Source of the DNA: Dictyobacter kobayashii
GTDB lineage: Bacteria > Chloroflexota > Ktedonobacteria > Ktedonobacterales > Ktedonobacteraceae
Assembly (NCBI RefSeq): GCF_003967555.1
Contig: NZ_BIFS01000002.1
Span: 1,116,001-1,180,000, forward strand
DNA length: 64,000 nt
Reading direction: 5' to 3'
Each line of letters opens with the position of its first letter. The stretch's first letter is position 1. The notes beneath the pieces are model-generated. The model did not search any database and had not been told where the DNA came from. It saw only the letters and a list, made by a program, of their open reading frames with translations. The position numbers and the translations under genes were made by a program. Positions 35,609-44,401 of the stretch are shown in pieces.

Positions 35609-37276
35609 GTGAGCGATCAGACAGTACCTACAATATTTGGCATAGACCTTGGCACGACATACTCTTGCATCGCCTATGTAGATGAATTCAGCAAGCCAGT
35701 CGTCATCCCTAACCTGGAGGGTGACTCAACCACCCCCTCTGTCGTGCAATTTGAAGGCGATAACCGCATTGTTGGTAAAGAGGCCAAGAATAGCGCAGTC
35801 ATGAATCCAACCGAAGCATGCGAGATGGTTAAGCGCCACATGGGCGAGAGCGACTGGCGCTTCCACTATAATGGAACTGACTATACAGCCGAGGAGATCT
35901 CTTCGTATATCTTGCGCAAGCTGGCTGATGACGCCGAGCAGGCCATCAACATCCCGGTCAAAGATGTAGTCATCACCTGCCCCGCTTACTTTGGTATTGC
36001 CGAGCGCGATGCCACCAAGAAGGCCGGTGAGATCGCCGGTTTCAATGTGCGCGAAATCATCAATGAGCCGACCGCCGCCGCCGTCATGTATGGCTTGCAA
36101 AATGAGCAGGACCAGGTAGTGCTGGTCTATGATCTGGGTGGGGGCACCTTCGATATTACCGTGATCGAGATCCAGGGGGGCGCGATCACCGTAGTAGCGA
36201 CCGGTGGTGACCACACCCTGGGTGGACGCAACTGGGATGAGGCCGTGGTCCGCTATGTCGCCGACCAGTGGATGAAAGAAGCAGGCTCAAACGATGATCC
36301 CGTCGATACCGAAGAGACCCTGCAAGATCTCTGGATTCGTGCCGAAAGCGCCAAGCATGCGCTCACAGCCCGCAAGGAGACCACCGTCGTCGTCTCCCAT
36401 AACGGGAAACGCATTGGCATCCCATTGACACGCGAAAAATTTGATGAACTTACCAATCATCTGCTCGAACAGACCATCAACTACACAAACTCCACCATCG
36501 AGGCCGCCAAAGCCCGTAACTATAGTAAGTTTGATCAGATCCTGCTGGTGGGTGGCTCTACGAAGATGCCACAGGTCAATGAGCGCCTCAAACAAGAGTA
36601 CAATATCCCCCTCAAGGTATTTGATCCAGACCAGGCGGTAGCCAAAGGCGCGGCCGTTTATGGTCGTAAGCTGGCGATCGATGAGAAGATCATTCACAAG
36701 ATCGCCGAGCTCACAGGCAAAACCGAAGAGAAGGTCGACCTGGATAGCGTCTCACAGACCGTCAGAGAGCAAGCGCAGCAAGAGGTAGCCGAGGACAGCG
36801 GACTCAAGCTACACGCGGTCAAAAAATACAATGATATGTCTGTCACCAATGTGGCCAGCCATAGCTTTGGTATTATCGCCTTCGACCCCGGCACGCAGCA
36901 AGATATTATTTCCAACCTGGTACTGGTAAACGATCCATTGCCATTTACTAAAGTTGGAAAATTCTATACGCAGGAAGCTGAGCAGGAGACCGTTGAGCTA
37001 AAGGTAATGGAGAACAGCGTCACCGAAAAAACGATCAGGGATGTGACTCTGGGACAGGAAATCGGCAATGCGGTCCTTCATCTTCCCCCTCACCTGCCTG
37101 ATAACGCTCTGATCGAGGTCACCTTTGATCTCAATCGCGAGGGACGGCTACATATCGTTGGTCGTGAGCCCCGCAGTGAGCAGTCAATCGAAATCGAGAT
37201 TCAAACGGCCCGTGGTATCTCGGAAGAAGAGAAAGAAGTAGCCCGCCAACGCTCGAATAAACTGGTAATCTCTTAA
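35609..37276 (+). CDS. Hsp70/DnaK-like chaperone lacking a full lid
   Basis: A 555-residue Hsp70 beginning with GTG, with GAGGAG well placed. ATPase motifs are intact (GIDLGTTYSC, NEPTAAAVMYGL, YDLGGGTFDI, LVGGSTKMPQV) and a beta substrate-binding domain follows to ~530. The helical lid is absent, as in the paralogue at 30581, to which it is closest. Both share VTSHSFGV/VASHSFGI and the terminal ARQRS motif. It sits between grpE and an Hsp70-VWA fusion. Confidence 0.92.
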   Translation: MSDQTVPTIFGIDLGTTYSCIAYVDEFSKPVVIPNLEGDSTTPSVVQFEGDNRIVGKEAKNSAVMNPTEACEMVKRHMGESDWRFHYNGTDYTAEEISSYILRKLADDAEQAINIPVKDVVITCPAYFGIAERDATKKAGEIAGFNVREIINEPTAAAVMYGLQNEQDQVVLVYDLGGGTFDITVIEIQGGAITVVATGGDHTLGGRNWDEAVVRYVADQWMKEAGSNDDPVDTEETLQDLWIRAESAKHALTARKETTVVVSHNGKRIGIPLTREKFDELTNHLLEQTINYTNSTIEAAKARNYSKFDQILLVGGSTKMPQVNERLKQEYNIPLKVFDPDQAVAKGAAVYGRKLAIDEKIIHKIAELTGKTEEKVDLDSVSQTVREQAQQEVAEDSGLKLHAVKKYNDMSVTNVASHSFGIIAFDPGTQQDIISNLVLVNDPLPFTKVGKFYTQEAEQETVELKVMENSVTEKTIRDVTLGQEIGNAVLHLPPHLPDNALIEVTFDLNREGRLHIVGREPRSEQSIEIEIQTARGISEEEKEVARQRSNKLVIS

Positions 37277-37348
37277 TCGCCAGCGACCAGTTATCCAGCG
37301 GAAGCCATAACCGAGATTGATGTAGTTTCAGCAGGGTGGAGTTAGCGC

Positions 37349-39406
37349 ATGAGTACAGTTGTTGGGATCGACCTGGGCACTACCTACTCGGTAATTGCCT
37401 ATGTGAATGCCCAGGGAAAACCTGAGATTATACCCGGTACGGATGGCAAAGCGATCATGCCATCCGTAGTCCAATTTACACCTGAAGGTCCAATTGTAGG
37501 CGCGCTGGCCAAAGAGGCCCAGGCCAATGGAAATCCTGATACCATCGCATTCTTTAAGCGCAGCATGGGAGATCCAGAATTTCTACTTTCATTCTATGGC
37601 CGCGATTACACACCAGTGGATCTCTCCGCGCTGATCCTACGCGCGCTCAAAGAACGCGCAGAAGCGTTTTTAGGCACGCCAATCACCGAGGCCGTCATTA
37701 CCGTTCCAGCCTATTTCACCCATCCTCAGCGCATAGCAACCATCCAGGCGGGCAAAGCGGCCGGGCTGGATGTCTTAAAAATCATCAGCGAGCCCACGGC
37801 GGCGGCCCTGGCCTACGGCATACGTCCCAGCGCCCAGCTACAACGCATGCTGGTCTACGATCTGGGTGGAGGCACCTTCGATATCTCACTGGTCGAAATC
37901 ACCGCCACCGATCTCACCGTCATCGCTACCGATGGAGACAACAAGTTGGGCGGTAAAGATTGGGATGACAGCCTGATTCAATATCTCTCCACACGTTTCG
38001 AGCAAGAGACCGGCCTTGAGATGAGCGATGAGGAGCTCAACGATCTGAGTGTACAGGCCGAGCAGCTGAAACATTCTCTTTCGAGCCGCCAGAGCGCCCC
38101 TATCCGTATCCAGGCCGCCGGGCAAATGAAAACATATACCATCAATCGCACCACCTTTGAAGAGCTCACCCATGACTTGATGGCCAGAACCCAGATGTTG
38201 ACCGAACAAGTATTGAAGAAAGCCAATCTATCCTGGGCAGGGATCAACGGTGTCCTACCCGTAGGAGGCTCGACACGCATGCCGATCGTGCGCACCTTCA
38301 TCGAGCGCATGTCTGGCAAACCCGCCATGGGTGGCATCAATCCGGATGAGGCCGTCGCCCTGGGGGCCGCGATTCAGGCGATTATGGAGATAGAACAGCG
38401 TAACCAGGATGAGCCCAGGTTGCAGTTGGCAGGGCGCAAGAAGACCGTGGACGTCATCGCCCATAGCCTGGGCCTGATCGCCGAGAGTGACGACCGGACG
38501 CGCTACCTCAATAGCATCATTATCCAGAAGAATAAACCCATCCCGATAGAGAATGCGCGTCCCTACCAGATCGCGGTGCGACCCAAAGGGGATACGCGGC
38601 TAGAAGTCTTCCTAACTCAAGGAGAAACCGATAAACCGCTGGAATGTACTTATCTGGGCTGTTACGTTTTTAGCGATTTTCCAGCCATCGCCGGGAAAAT
38701 CGCGAAACTAGAGATTAGTTATGCCTATGACAAGAACGGCGTGGTCAACATTTCAGCCCGTGAAACCAGTACCGGCCAGCCGCTCAAGCTCACAATCGAG
38801 CCCTTGCCATCCGATGTACCGGATCGCTTTGCACTACCACCAACCCAACAAACAACGCAGCAGCAACGACAGCTCACGGTCTACCTGGCCTTCGACCTCT
38901 CAGGCAGTATGTCGGGACAACCCCTGGAAGAGGCCAAGCGTGCCGCCCGCGAGTTTATGAGACATTGCGACCTGCAATCAACCTCAATTGGCTTGATCTC
39001 TTTTTCAGATCGCACCCATATCAATCTGCATGCCACAAACAATCAAAAAAAGATCGAACAGGCCATTGATGGGCTGGTAATTGGCCTTACGGGCTTTGGG
39101 AATGCAGCGCATCCATTTGATGATATCCATTCGCTGCTAAAAAAACGGTCAGGAGCCCCCTATGCTGTGGTGCTGACAGATGGAAGATGGTCCTATCAGG
39201 ACCGGGCCATCCAAGCAGCCCAAATTTGTCATCGCGCAGAAATCGAGATCATTGCCATCGGTTTCGGCGGTGCTGATCGCCAATTCCTGGCGCAGATTGC
39301 CTCTTCGTCAGAACAAAGTCTCTTTACAGATTTAGGGAAACTAACCGAGACATTCAGCACCATCGCCCAGGAAATCACAGGATCAAGGGGTAGCAAACGC
39401 GCCTAG
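37349..39406 (+). CDS. Hsp70-VWA fusion protein (copy 1)
   Basis: A 685-residue fusion. Residues 1 to ~490 are an Hsp70: GIDLGTTYS, NPDEAVALGAA and a beta substrate-binding domain. Residues ~505-680 are a von Willebrand A domain with a full MIDAS: DLSGS (Asp516, Ser518, Ser520), a threonine near 581 and Asp611 in VLTDG. VWA domains bind ligands through a divalent metal. In known conflict systems a MoxR ATPase works with a separate VWA protein; here the chaperone and VWA are one chain. A paralogue lies at 50940-52982. Confidence 0.9.
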   Translation: MSTVVGIDLGTTYSVIAYVNAQGKPEIIPGTDGKAIMPSVVQFTPEGPIVGALAKEAQANGNPDTIAFFKRSMGDPEFLLSFYGRDYTPVDLSALILRALKERAEAFLGTPITEAVITVPAYFTHPQRIATIQAGKAAGLDVLKIISEPTAAALAYGIRPSAQLQRMLVYDLGGGTFDISLVEITATDLTVIATDGDNKLGGKDWDDSLIQYLSTRFEQETGLEMSDEELNDLSVQAEQLKHSLSSRQSAPIRIQAAGQMKTYTINRTTFEELTHDLMARTQMLTEQVLKKANLSWAGINGVLPVGGSTRMPIVRTFIERMSGKPAMGGINPDEAVALGAAIQAIMEIEQRNQDEPRLQLAGRKKTVDVIAHSLGLIAESDDRTRYLNSIIIQKNKPIPIENARPYQIAVRPKGDTRLEVFLTQGETDKPLECTYLGCYVFSDFPAIAGKIAKLEISYAYDKNGVVNISARETSTGQPLKLTIEPLPSDVPDRFALPPTQQTTQQQRQLTVYLAFDLSGSMSGQPLEEAKRAAREFMRHCDLQSTSIGLISFSDRTHINLHATNNQKKIEQAIDGLVIGLTGFGNAAHPFDDIHSLLKKRSGAPYAVVLTDGRWSYQDRAIQAAQICHRAEIEIIAIGFGGADRQFLAQIASSSEQSLFTDLGKLTETFSTIAQEITGSRGSKRA

Positions 39407-39448
39407 CTACGCATCAATTAACCTTTAATAGAAGCGGACAAAGAAGAT

Positions 39449-42433
39449 ATGAGCACGACTAATACTACAACTAACTTCTACCTGCTACTCCAGTTAGATC
39501 CAGATACGCGTTGGAATGAGGCCGATTTTGATAATAAGGTGTACGCCAAACGCATTGAGTGGAGCCGTAAAAGTAACGGAGTAGGGCGTGCGGCACTGGA
39601 AGCCAAGAAAAATCTTGAGCAGCTGAAGGGTGCGGATGCGTTTAAAAAAAATCCGGAGGAACGAGAGAAACAGGCGAAGGAGGCCAGGACTGAACGCGCC
39701 TCGGCCAAAAATGCTGAGCTGACCAGTCTGAAGGAGAGCCTGGAATTTACCTTTGCACGTGGCTATATTGTTCAAGCGGAATTAGATGCGCTGGTCAAAG
39801 ATGCCAAAACGCTGACCGAAAAAGATATCCGCGCCCTGTTAACCGTACCGGTGGTGCCTAAAGCCCCCGACCCGAGCGCCAATACGGGCTCAAAAGTTCA
39901 ACCCCTTGAGGAATCACAGCTCAAAAAAATCAACGAACAACTACATATCCTGGGTATGGATACCCTCTACCAGGTACTGGGACTGGACCAGACCGTTTCA
40001 AATGATAAATTACGACAGGCGGCAGAACAGTTATATAACGATATGGTCAAGCGCAGTCCCACGGTGGATATAGATGCTAAAAAGGACCTGGCGGGCCAGG
40101 CACAAGCCATCTTTAGTTCGTCTGCTAAGCGAGAAAGTTATGATGAAAGTATCCGCCTGCGCTCACTGGAACAGATTTTAAAGCAGCTCTCGGATTCGAT
40201 GACGCGTAGCGCTGACAAAACCATGACGGTAGGGCAGACTGAGGTTTTTCTGAAGAAGACCCGTGAGGCTGGCTGGGCCGACGAGATAGCTATCGAACGG
40301 CTGCGTGAAATGGCCCAACGGCGCAACTGGTTTGTGCAGGTTCCGTCCATAAATGCTCAGGCCAAGAAATTGGTACGCTGTGGACATTGTAATGCGATAA
40401 ATGAGCCAACCAACAAGTTCTGCGAGCGCTGTCATAAGGAACTGCTCACTACCTGCCCAAACTGCAATGCGGCCGTGCGCGCAGACGCCACTGGTTGTGA
40501 TAGCTGTGGTTTCGCGACCGGCAATCGCTTCTATGTAGATGAGTTGTTGGAGAAGTTTCCTTTTGAAAATGATTATGTAGAAGCCAAGCACCTGCTCGAC
40601 GAGGTCGCCTCGCTCTGGAATCCGAGCAAACCAGATGCACGGGTGCAAAAGTTAAAGACATATCAAAGCGAGCTACAAAATCGTGTCAAAGAACAACAGG
40701 CATTGCAACAACAGCTCAGCCAGTTGATCGACCAGAAGCTCTTATTTAAAGCTCAGGAGTTCCTCACCGCCAATCGCGCCAACGTTCCTAATCGTCAGCA
40801 TTACCAGCAACTCATTAGTGATACAATCGCGCAGGCCCGTAACATCCTCAACAAGGCGCAAGGGGTTCAGGATCGCGAGGAGAGGGCCGGGCTATATCGC
40901 ACCGCCTTGCAGCTTTGTAGCGATTATCGCGAGGCGCGTGAATTGCTCAAGGCAATGCCGCCAATGCCAGCGCTTCAACTCCAGGCCAGCGTTAGTGGTA
41001 CGCTGGTTAGCCTGAACTGGCAGCCATCGTCCACGCAAGGCGTAAGCTATAAAATAGTGCGCAAAGCTCATTCACAACCCGTTACCCCCACCGATGGCAA
41101 GCTACTCGCCACCCTCACCGCCACTAGCTATGATGATACGCAGAGCGAAGTGGGGGCGCCACTCTACTATGCGATCTTCACTGAGTATGAGGATGTGATC
41201 GCCCCACAGCCAACCCTGCTCAACAAGCCGATCTTCCTGCTACAGGATGTGCACAACGAAATTATTGAAGTCCATAACAACCAGGTTCTCCTCAAATGGA
41301 CCCCTCCCCCGAATGTGCATAAAGTAATCATTGTGCGTAAAGAGAGTATCGCGCCCCGCTCTATTGATGATGGAATACGCCTGACCAGTACCGAGCAGGC
41401 ACGTTTTGTCGATCACGACGTGCTGAATGAGCATACCTACTACTATGGCATCTACAGCCAATTCAACAATCAAGGCAAGATACTAACCTCGCCGGGTAAA
41501 ATTGTGAAAGCCCGACCAGAGTCGCCACCCACGGTCATCAGTAAGCTTGAAATCAGCAATGAGAAGCTAGCGCAAGGTTATCGGGTGCAATTATCGTGGC
41601 CACAAAGTGCTAAAGGCAAAGTAGTGATCCTGAAATCAGAGAAAAGCACTAGACTCTCACCTGGAGAGAGCATTCCAGTCGATCAGCTCCAAAACTATGG
41701 ACAGACCCTGGAAGGGCTGGCCCACTCCCTGGTCGAGACCTGGTTAAAACAAGGGATATGCTACTACACACCGGTTGTTACCTTTGGGGGCATGGCCTAT
41801 ATAGGCAATGAAGTACCCTACGCCTGCATTGATGAGGTAACCAACCTGCGCAGCGAGAATATGGGCAATAAGATCCGTCTGCAATGGAACTGGCCTGCCA
41901 GCTGCCAGGAAGTGGCAATTACTTATAATCACGATGGCTGGCAATATCCAGCGGCCAAAACACATTACATCACTAAAGCCGAGTACGAAAACGTTGGCTA
42001 TTTTGAATTGCGCGAAGATCGGCCTCAGGAATGCTATATCCGTGTCGCAACCTTGATCCGCCAGGGACAAAATCGTATTCAAGCGCCTGGGATAAAGCTG
42101 CAGGCCAGGCTGGCACCAAAAATCACGCTCACATATGAGATCCGTAAAGCTCGCTTCGGCAAGAAACGCATGCTCTATATCCGCGCCCAGACTCCCGGCC
42201 TGCTGCCCGCCATGGTACTGATATGCCGGCGCGAGCGCCTCCCCTTACAAAAGAACGAAGGTGAACGGCTCTGGCATCAGGGTCCAACCCACATTGAGAG
42301 GGAGCTCAGTATGCCACTGCCCGAACAGAATTATCAGCCACGTACCTTCGGTAAATTATACCTGGAGGATAGCAGCTCCTATAATTTTGTCACCATTCAA
42401 CATCCCAGTGACACCAAATTGAGGCTCGATTAA
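39449..42433 (+). CDS. J-like / zinc-ribbon / FN3-like multidomain protein
   Basis: A 994-residue protein. The N-terminus (FYLLLQLDPDTRW...) and residues ~173-240 (DTLYQVLGLDQTVSNDKLRQ) look like two J-type domains, but neither has the HPD tripeptide needed to stimulate Hsp70. Between ~308 and 355 are four CxxC pairs forming zinc ribbons. A helical region with coiled coil follows, then from ~505 to the end several fibronectin III-like beta domains (VSLNWQPSS, VLLKWTPPP, VQLSWPQS, IRLQWNWP). It lies 42 bases after an Hsp70-VWA gene and probably acts as that chaperone's adaptor or client receptor. Confidence 0.82.
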   Translation: MSTTNTTTNFYLLLQLDPDTRWNEADFDNKVYAKRIEWSRKSNGVGRAALEAKKNLEQLKGADAFKKNPEEREKQAKEARTERASAKNAELTSLKESLEFTFARGYIVQAELDALVKDAKTLTEKDIRALLTVPVVPKAPDPSANTGSKVQPLEESQLKKINEQLHILGMDTLYQVLGLDQTVSNDKLRQAAEQLYNDMVKRSPTVDIDAKKDLAGQAQAIFSSSAKRESYDESIRLRSLEQILKQLSDSMTRSADKTMTVGQTEVFLKKTREAGWADEIAIERLREMAQRRNWFVQVPSINAQAKKLVRCGHCNAINEPTNKFCERCHKELLTTCPNCNAAVRADATGCDSCGFATGNRFYVDELLEKFPFENDYVEAKHLLDEVASLWNPSKPDARVQKLKTYQSELQNRVKEQQALQQQLSQLIDQKLLFKAQEFLTANRANVPNRQHYQQLISDTIAQARNILNKAQGVQDREERAGLYRTALQLCSDYREARELLKAMPPMPALQLQASVSGTLVSLNWQPSSTQGVSYKIVRKAHSQPVTPTDGKLLATLTATSYDDTQSEVGAPLYYAIFTEYEDVIAPQPTLLNKPIFLLQDVHNEIIEVHNNQVLLKWTPPPNVHKVIIVRKESIAPRSIDDGIRLTSTEQARFVDHDVLNEHTYYYGIYSQFNNQGKILTSPGKIVKARPESPPTVISKLEISNEKLAQGYRVQLSWPQSAKGKVVILKSEKSTRLSPGESIPVDQLQNYGQTLEGLAHSLVETWLKQGICYYTPVVTFGGMAYIGNEVPYACIDEVTNLRSENMGNKIRLQWNWPASCQEVAITYNHDGWQYPAAKTHYITKAEYENVGYFELREDRPQECYIRVATLIRQGQNRIQAPGIKLQARLAPKITLTYEIRKARFGKKRMLYIRAQTPGLLPAMVLICRRERLPLQKNEGERLWHQGPTHIERELSMPLPEQNYQPRTFGKLYLEDSSSYNFVTIQHPSDTKLRLD

Positions 42434-42498
42434 ACAACATAACGCTGGCTGGCTGGACCAAAAGACAGCGGAAATAAAAGTGAAAGTAAAGCGAACAT

Positions 42499-43404
42499 AT
42501 GCCGATACAACAGCATTACTACACCTCTTTTGTGAACAAGGCCAATGGGCGCAGCGGTTTTCAAACCAGAGCCATGTCGCCTGGCATCTTAGCAGCCGAT
42601 CAGGCACAGCTCCTGCGTATGCTAGCCTACCGCCTGCCCGCCGGGCTGGATGCCAGCGCAGTCGCTCAACATCCGGTCGCCCTGCGCTATTTTTACCAGG
42701 ACGAAGAGACCAGCTTCCTCATCCACAGTCAATCGACCGGCAATGACGACAATGGACGTCCCGGCAACTTTTTTGCCCACTCACTGATCATACCACCTGA
42801 ACTCTTCAGCAATATCCCACCCGTCTTCTTCTGGCGAAGTTCTTTCTGGAAAGCACAGGACAACACAGCCACAGACGAATTGCCGCTCCTCTCTGATCTA
42901 GAGATGGAGCCAGCCCTGGACACAGAACAGATCTGGTCACTCCTGCATAGTGAGCAGAACAGACAATATCTAGCGGCCCTTATCAGCGCAGTGCTTCATC
43001 TGGAGCGCAGTCAACGCAGCATAATCCTCATCGGCACCAGCGATCAGATCGCCCTCTGGATCGCCACCGTCAGTTGTATGTTACCGCCAGCCTGCCGTCC
43101 CCTGCTCAGCTTCACCACCTACCAGCACCACCCCTACCAAAGCCAGTTCATGCTCACCGGCGTTCCCGCACAGATCCCCTTCCAACCGGGAACCAACGAT
43201 TACCGCCATTACTTTATCCTCAACCTGATCAGCGGTAAGATCAGCCATAGCGAACCCTCAGCCTATGCCCGGCTCATCTCCACCATCGCCAGCGAAAAAC
43301 TATATGAAGAACAACTACTCCCCCTCTTCGAAGCCCACACAGCCAACCACCCCACACCATCACACATCGATACACAGCTAGACTCACTCGTGCAGAACAC
43401 CTGA
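42499..43404 (+). CDS. GAP1-like protein, N-terminal domain type 2
   Basis: A 301-residue protein resembling GTPase-associated protein 1 type 2 (GAP1-N2): Q-Q-H-Y-Y-T-S-F near the start, the NFFAHSLIIPPELF stretch and FFWRSSFWK. The GAP1 at 46023 shares the FFVHVLAN and GSSFWK layout, so they are relatives. Only the N-terminal module is present, without the long helical part. GAP1 proteins accompany GTPases in predicted conflict systems; their molecular activity is not known to me. Last gene of the rightward chaperone operon. Confidence 0.75.
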   Translation: MPIQQHYYTSFVNKANGRSGFQTRAMSPGILAADQAQLLRMLAYRLPAGLDASAVAQHPVALRYFYQDEETSFLIHSQSTGNDDNGRPGNFFAHSLIIPPELFSNIPPVFFWRSSFWKAQDNTATDELPLLSDLEMEPALDTEQIWSLLHSEQNRQYLAALISAVLHLERSQRSIILIGTSDQIALWIATVSCMLPPACRPLLSFTTYQHHPYQSQFMLTGVPAQIPFQPGTNDYRHYFILNLISGKISHSEPSAYARLISTIASEKLYEEQLLPLFEAHTANHPTPSHIDTQLDSLVQNT

Positions 43405-43489
43405 AAACTCCGTCATGGACCTGGACCTATTTGTACGCCAACAGGAAATCAGGGCAAGGCCCAATCCTTTTCCCTGAACAACCAGGGAG

Positions 43490-43553
43490 CAAGAAAAGAG
43501 ATGCGCATAGGTTCACACCTACCGGGCCGAACCTATGCGCATCTCTTTTCTTG
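43490..43553. terminator. 25-bp perfect hairpin, bidirectional terminator
   Basis: Arms 43490-43514 and 43529-43553 pair perfectly around a 14-nt loop. It is T-rich on the plus-strand side (TCTTTTCTTG) and, by symmetry, on the minus strand. It separates the convergent GAP1-N2 and membrane-motor-like genes. Confidence 0.75.
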
Positions 43554-43573
43554 TTGCTTATTCGATAAGCTGG

Positions 43574-44365
43574 TTATTGCGTGATTTTGAACAGATAGAC
43601 ATCGATAAGGATTACATCTGTATTTTCAGCAGTATTAAATAGCGGCTGATAGTGCGAGGCATCCGCAAAAGGCGCAAAACCTTCAGATGATAGTTGATCC
43701 AGGATACCATAGACTTTTTTCGCCACCTCCGTACCACGACTGGGATTATTAACGTCAGCGCCACCTTCAATGATTACCAGGCCAACACGACGACCATGCA
43801 ATTCACGCCGGGCCCTGATGTCACGTTTCAGGTGATCGATGGCCCCACGATCATTATTCAAGATGCCATCGGTATCCTCGCCAGTAAAACGCAAGGGCAC
43901 ATAACTGGATTCGAGGCGATCGGGTTTGGCCGTACATTTCCAGGCCACGGTCTGGGAGGCCGCACTGGCGGTACCATCAAAGGTAAACGAACCATTCTGG
44001 CATGGCACCTTCGATAATTTGATCTGCACTTCTTGTCCGGGTGTGATGGTGCCAGTAGCAGGCGAAAAATTAATGCCATCGCTAATATCGCTACGTACCG
44101 ACCAGGTCACATTAACCCTGGAGTCATCGCTCTCTTTAAGTGTGATCACAGCCTCACAGCGCGGCTTATCAATATTACCGATCGCGCAGTCGGGATTCCG
44201 CGGTACCACCGTCTTGGGACTGAGTATAAGCCTGGGTGGCGCGGGAGGTGTGGGCGGCGGCACGCCTGGAATGGCGGCCAGGAAAATTACCATCAGGCCG
44301 AGCAGCAAGTCGGCAAACAGCCAGCCTGACAGCAGGGCCGTATTATTTTGTACAGAGCGCAGCAT
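43574..44365 (-). CDS. ZorB/MotB-like membrane-anchored protein
   Basis: A protein of 263 residues. Residues 11-33 form one membrane helix, LLSGWLFADLLLGLMVIFLA, with Asp19 where MotB/ZorB proteins carry their ion-channel aspartate. A proline-rich linker and an Ig-like beta domain (~45-150) follow. The C-terminal part (~165-263, VGLVIIEGGADVNNPSRGTE) resembles a degenerate OmpA/peptidoglycan-binding fold. It lies 36 bases after the coiled-coil membrane gene. Together they resemble the ZorA-ZorB stator, but this rests on layout, not a database match. Confidence 0.6.
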   Translation of the reverse strand: MLRSVQNNTALLSGWLFADLLLGLMVIFLAAIPGVPPPTPPAPPRLILSPKTVVPRNPDCAIGNIDKPRCEAVITLKESDDSRVNVTWSVRSDISDGINFSPATGTITPGQEVQIKLSKVPCQNGSFTFDGTASAASQTVAWKCTAKPDRLESSYVPLRFTGEDTDGILNNDRGAIDHLKRDIRARRELHGRRVGLVIIEGGADVNNPSRGTEVAKKVYGILDQLSSEGFAPFADASHYQPLFNTAENTDVILIDVYLFKITQ

Positions 44366-44401
44366 TTCTATTCCTCTCTTTATTGACCTGCTTCACAGCT
44401 A

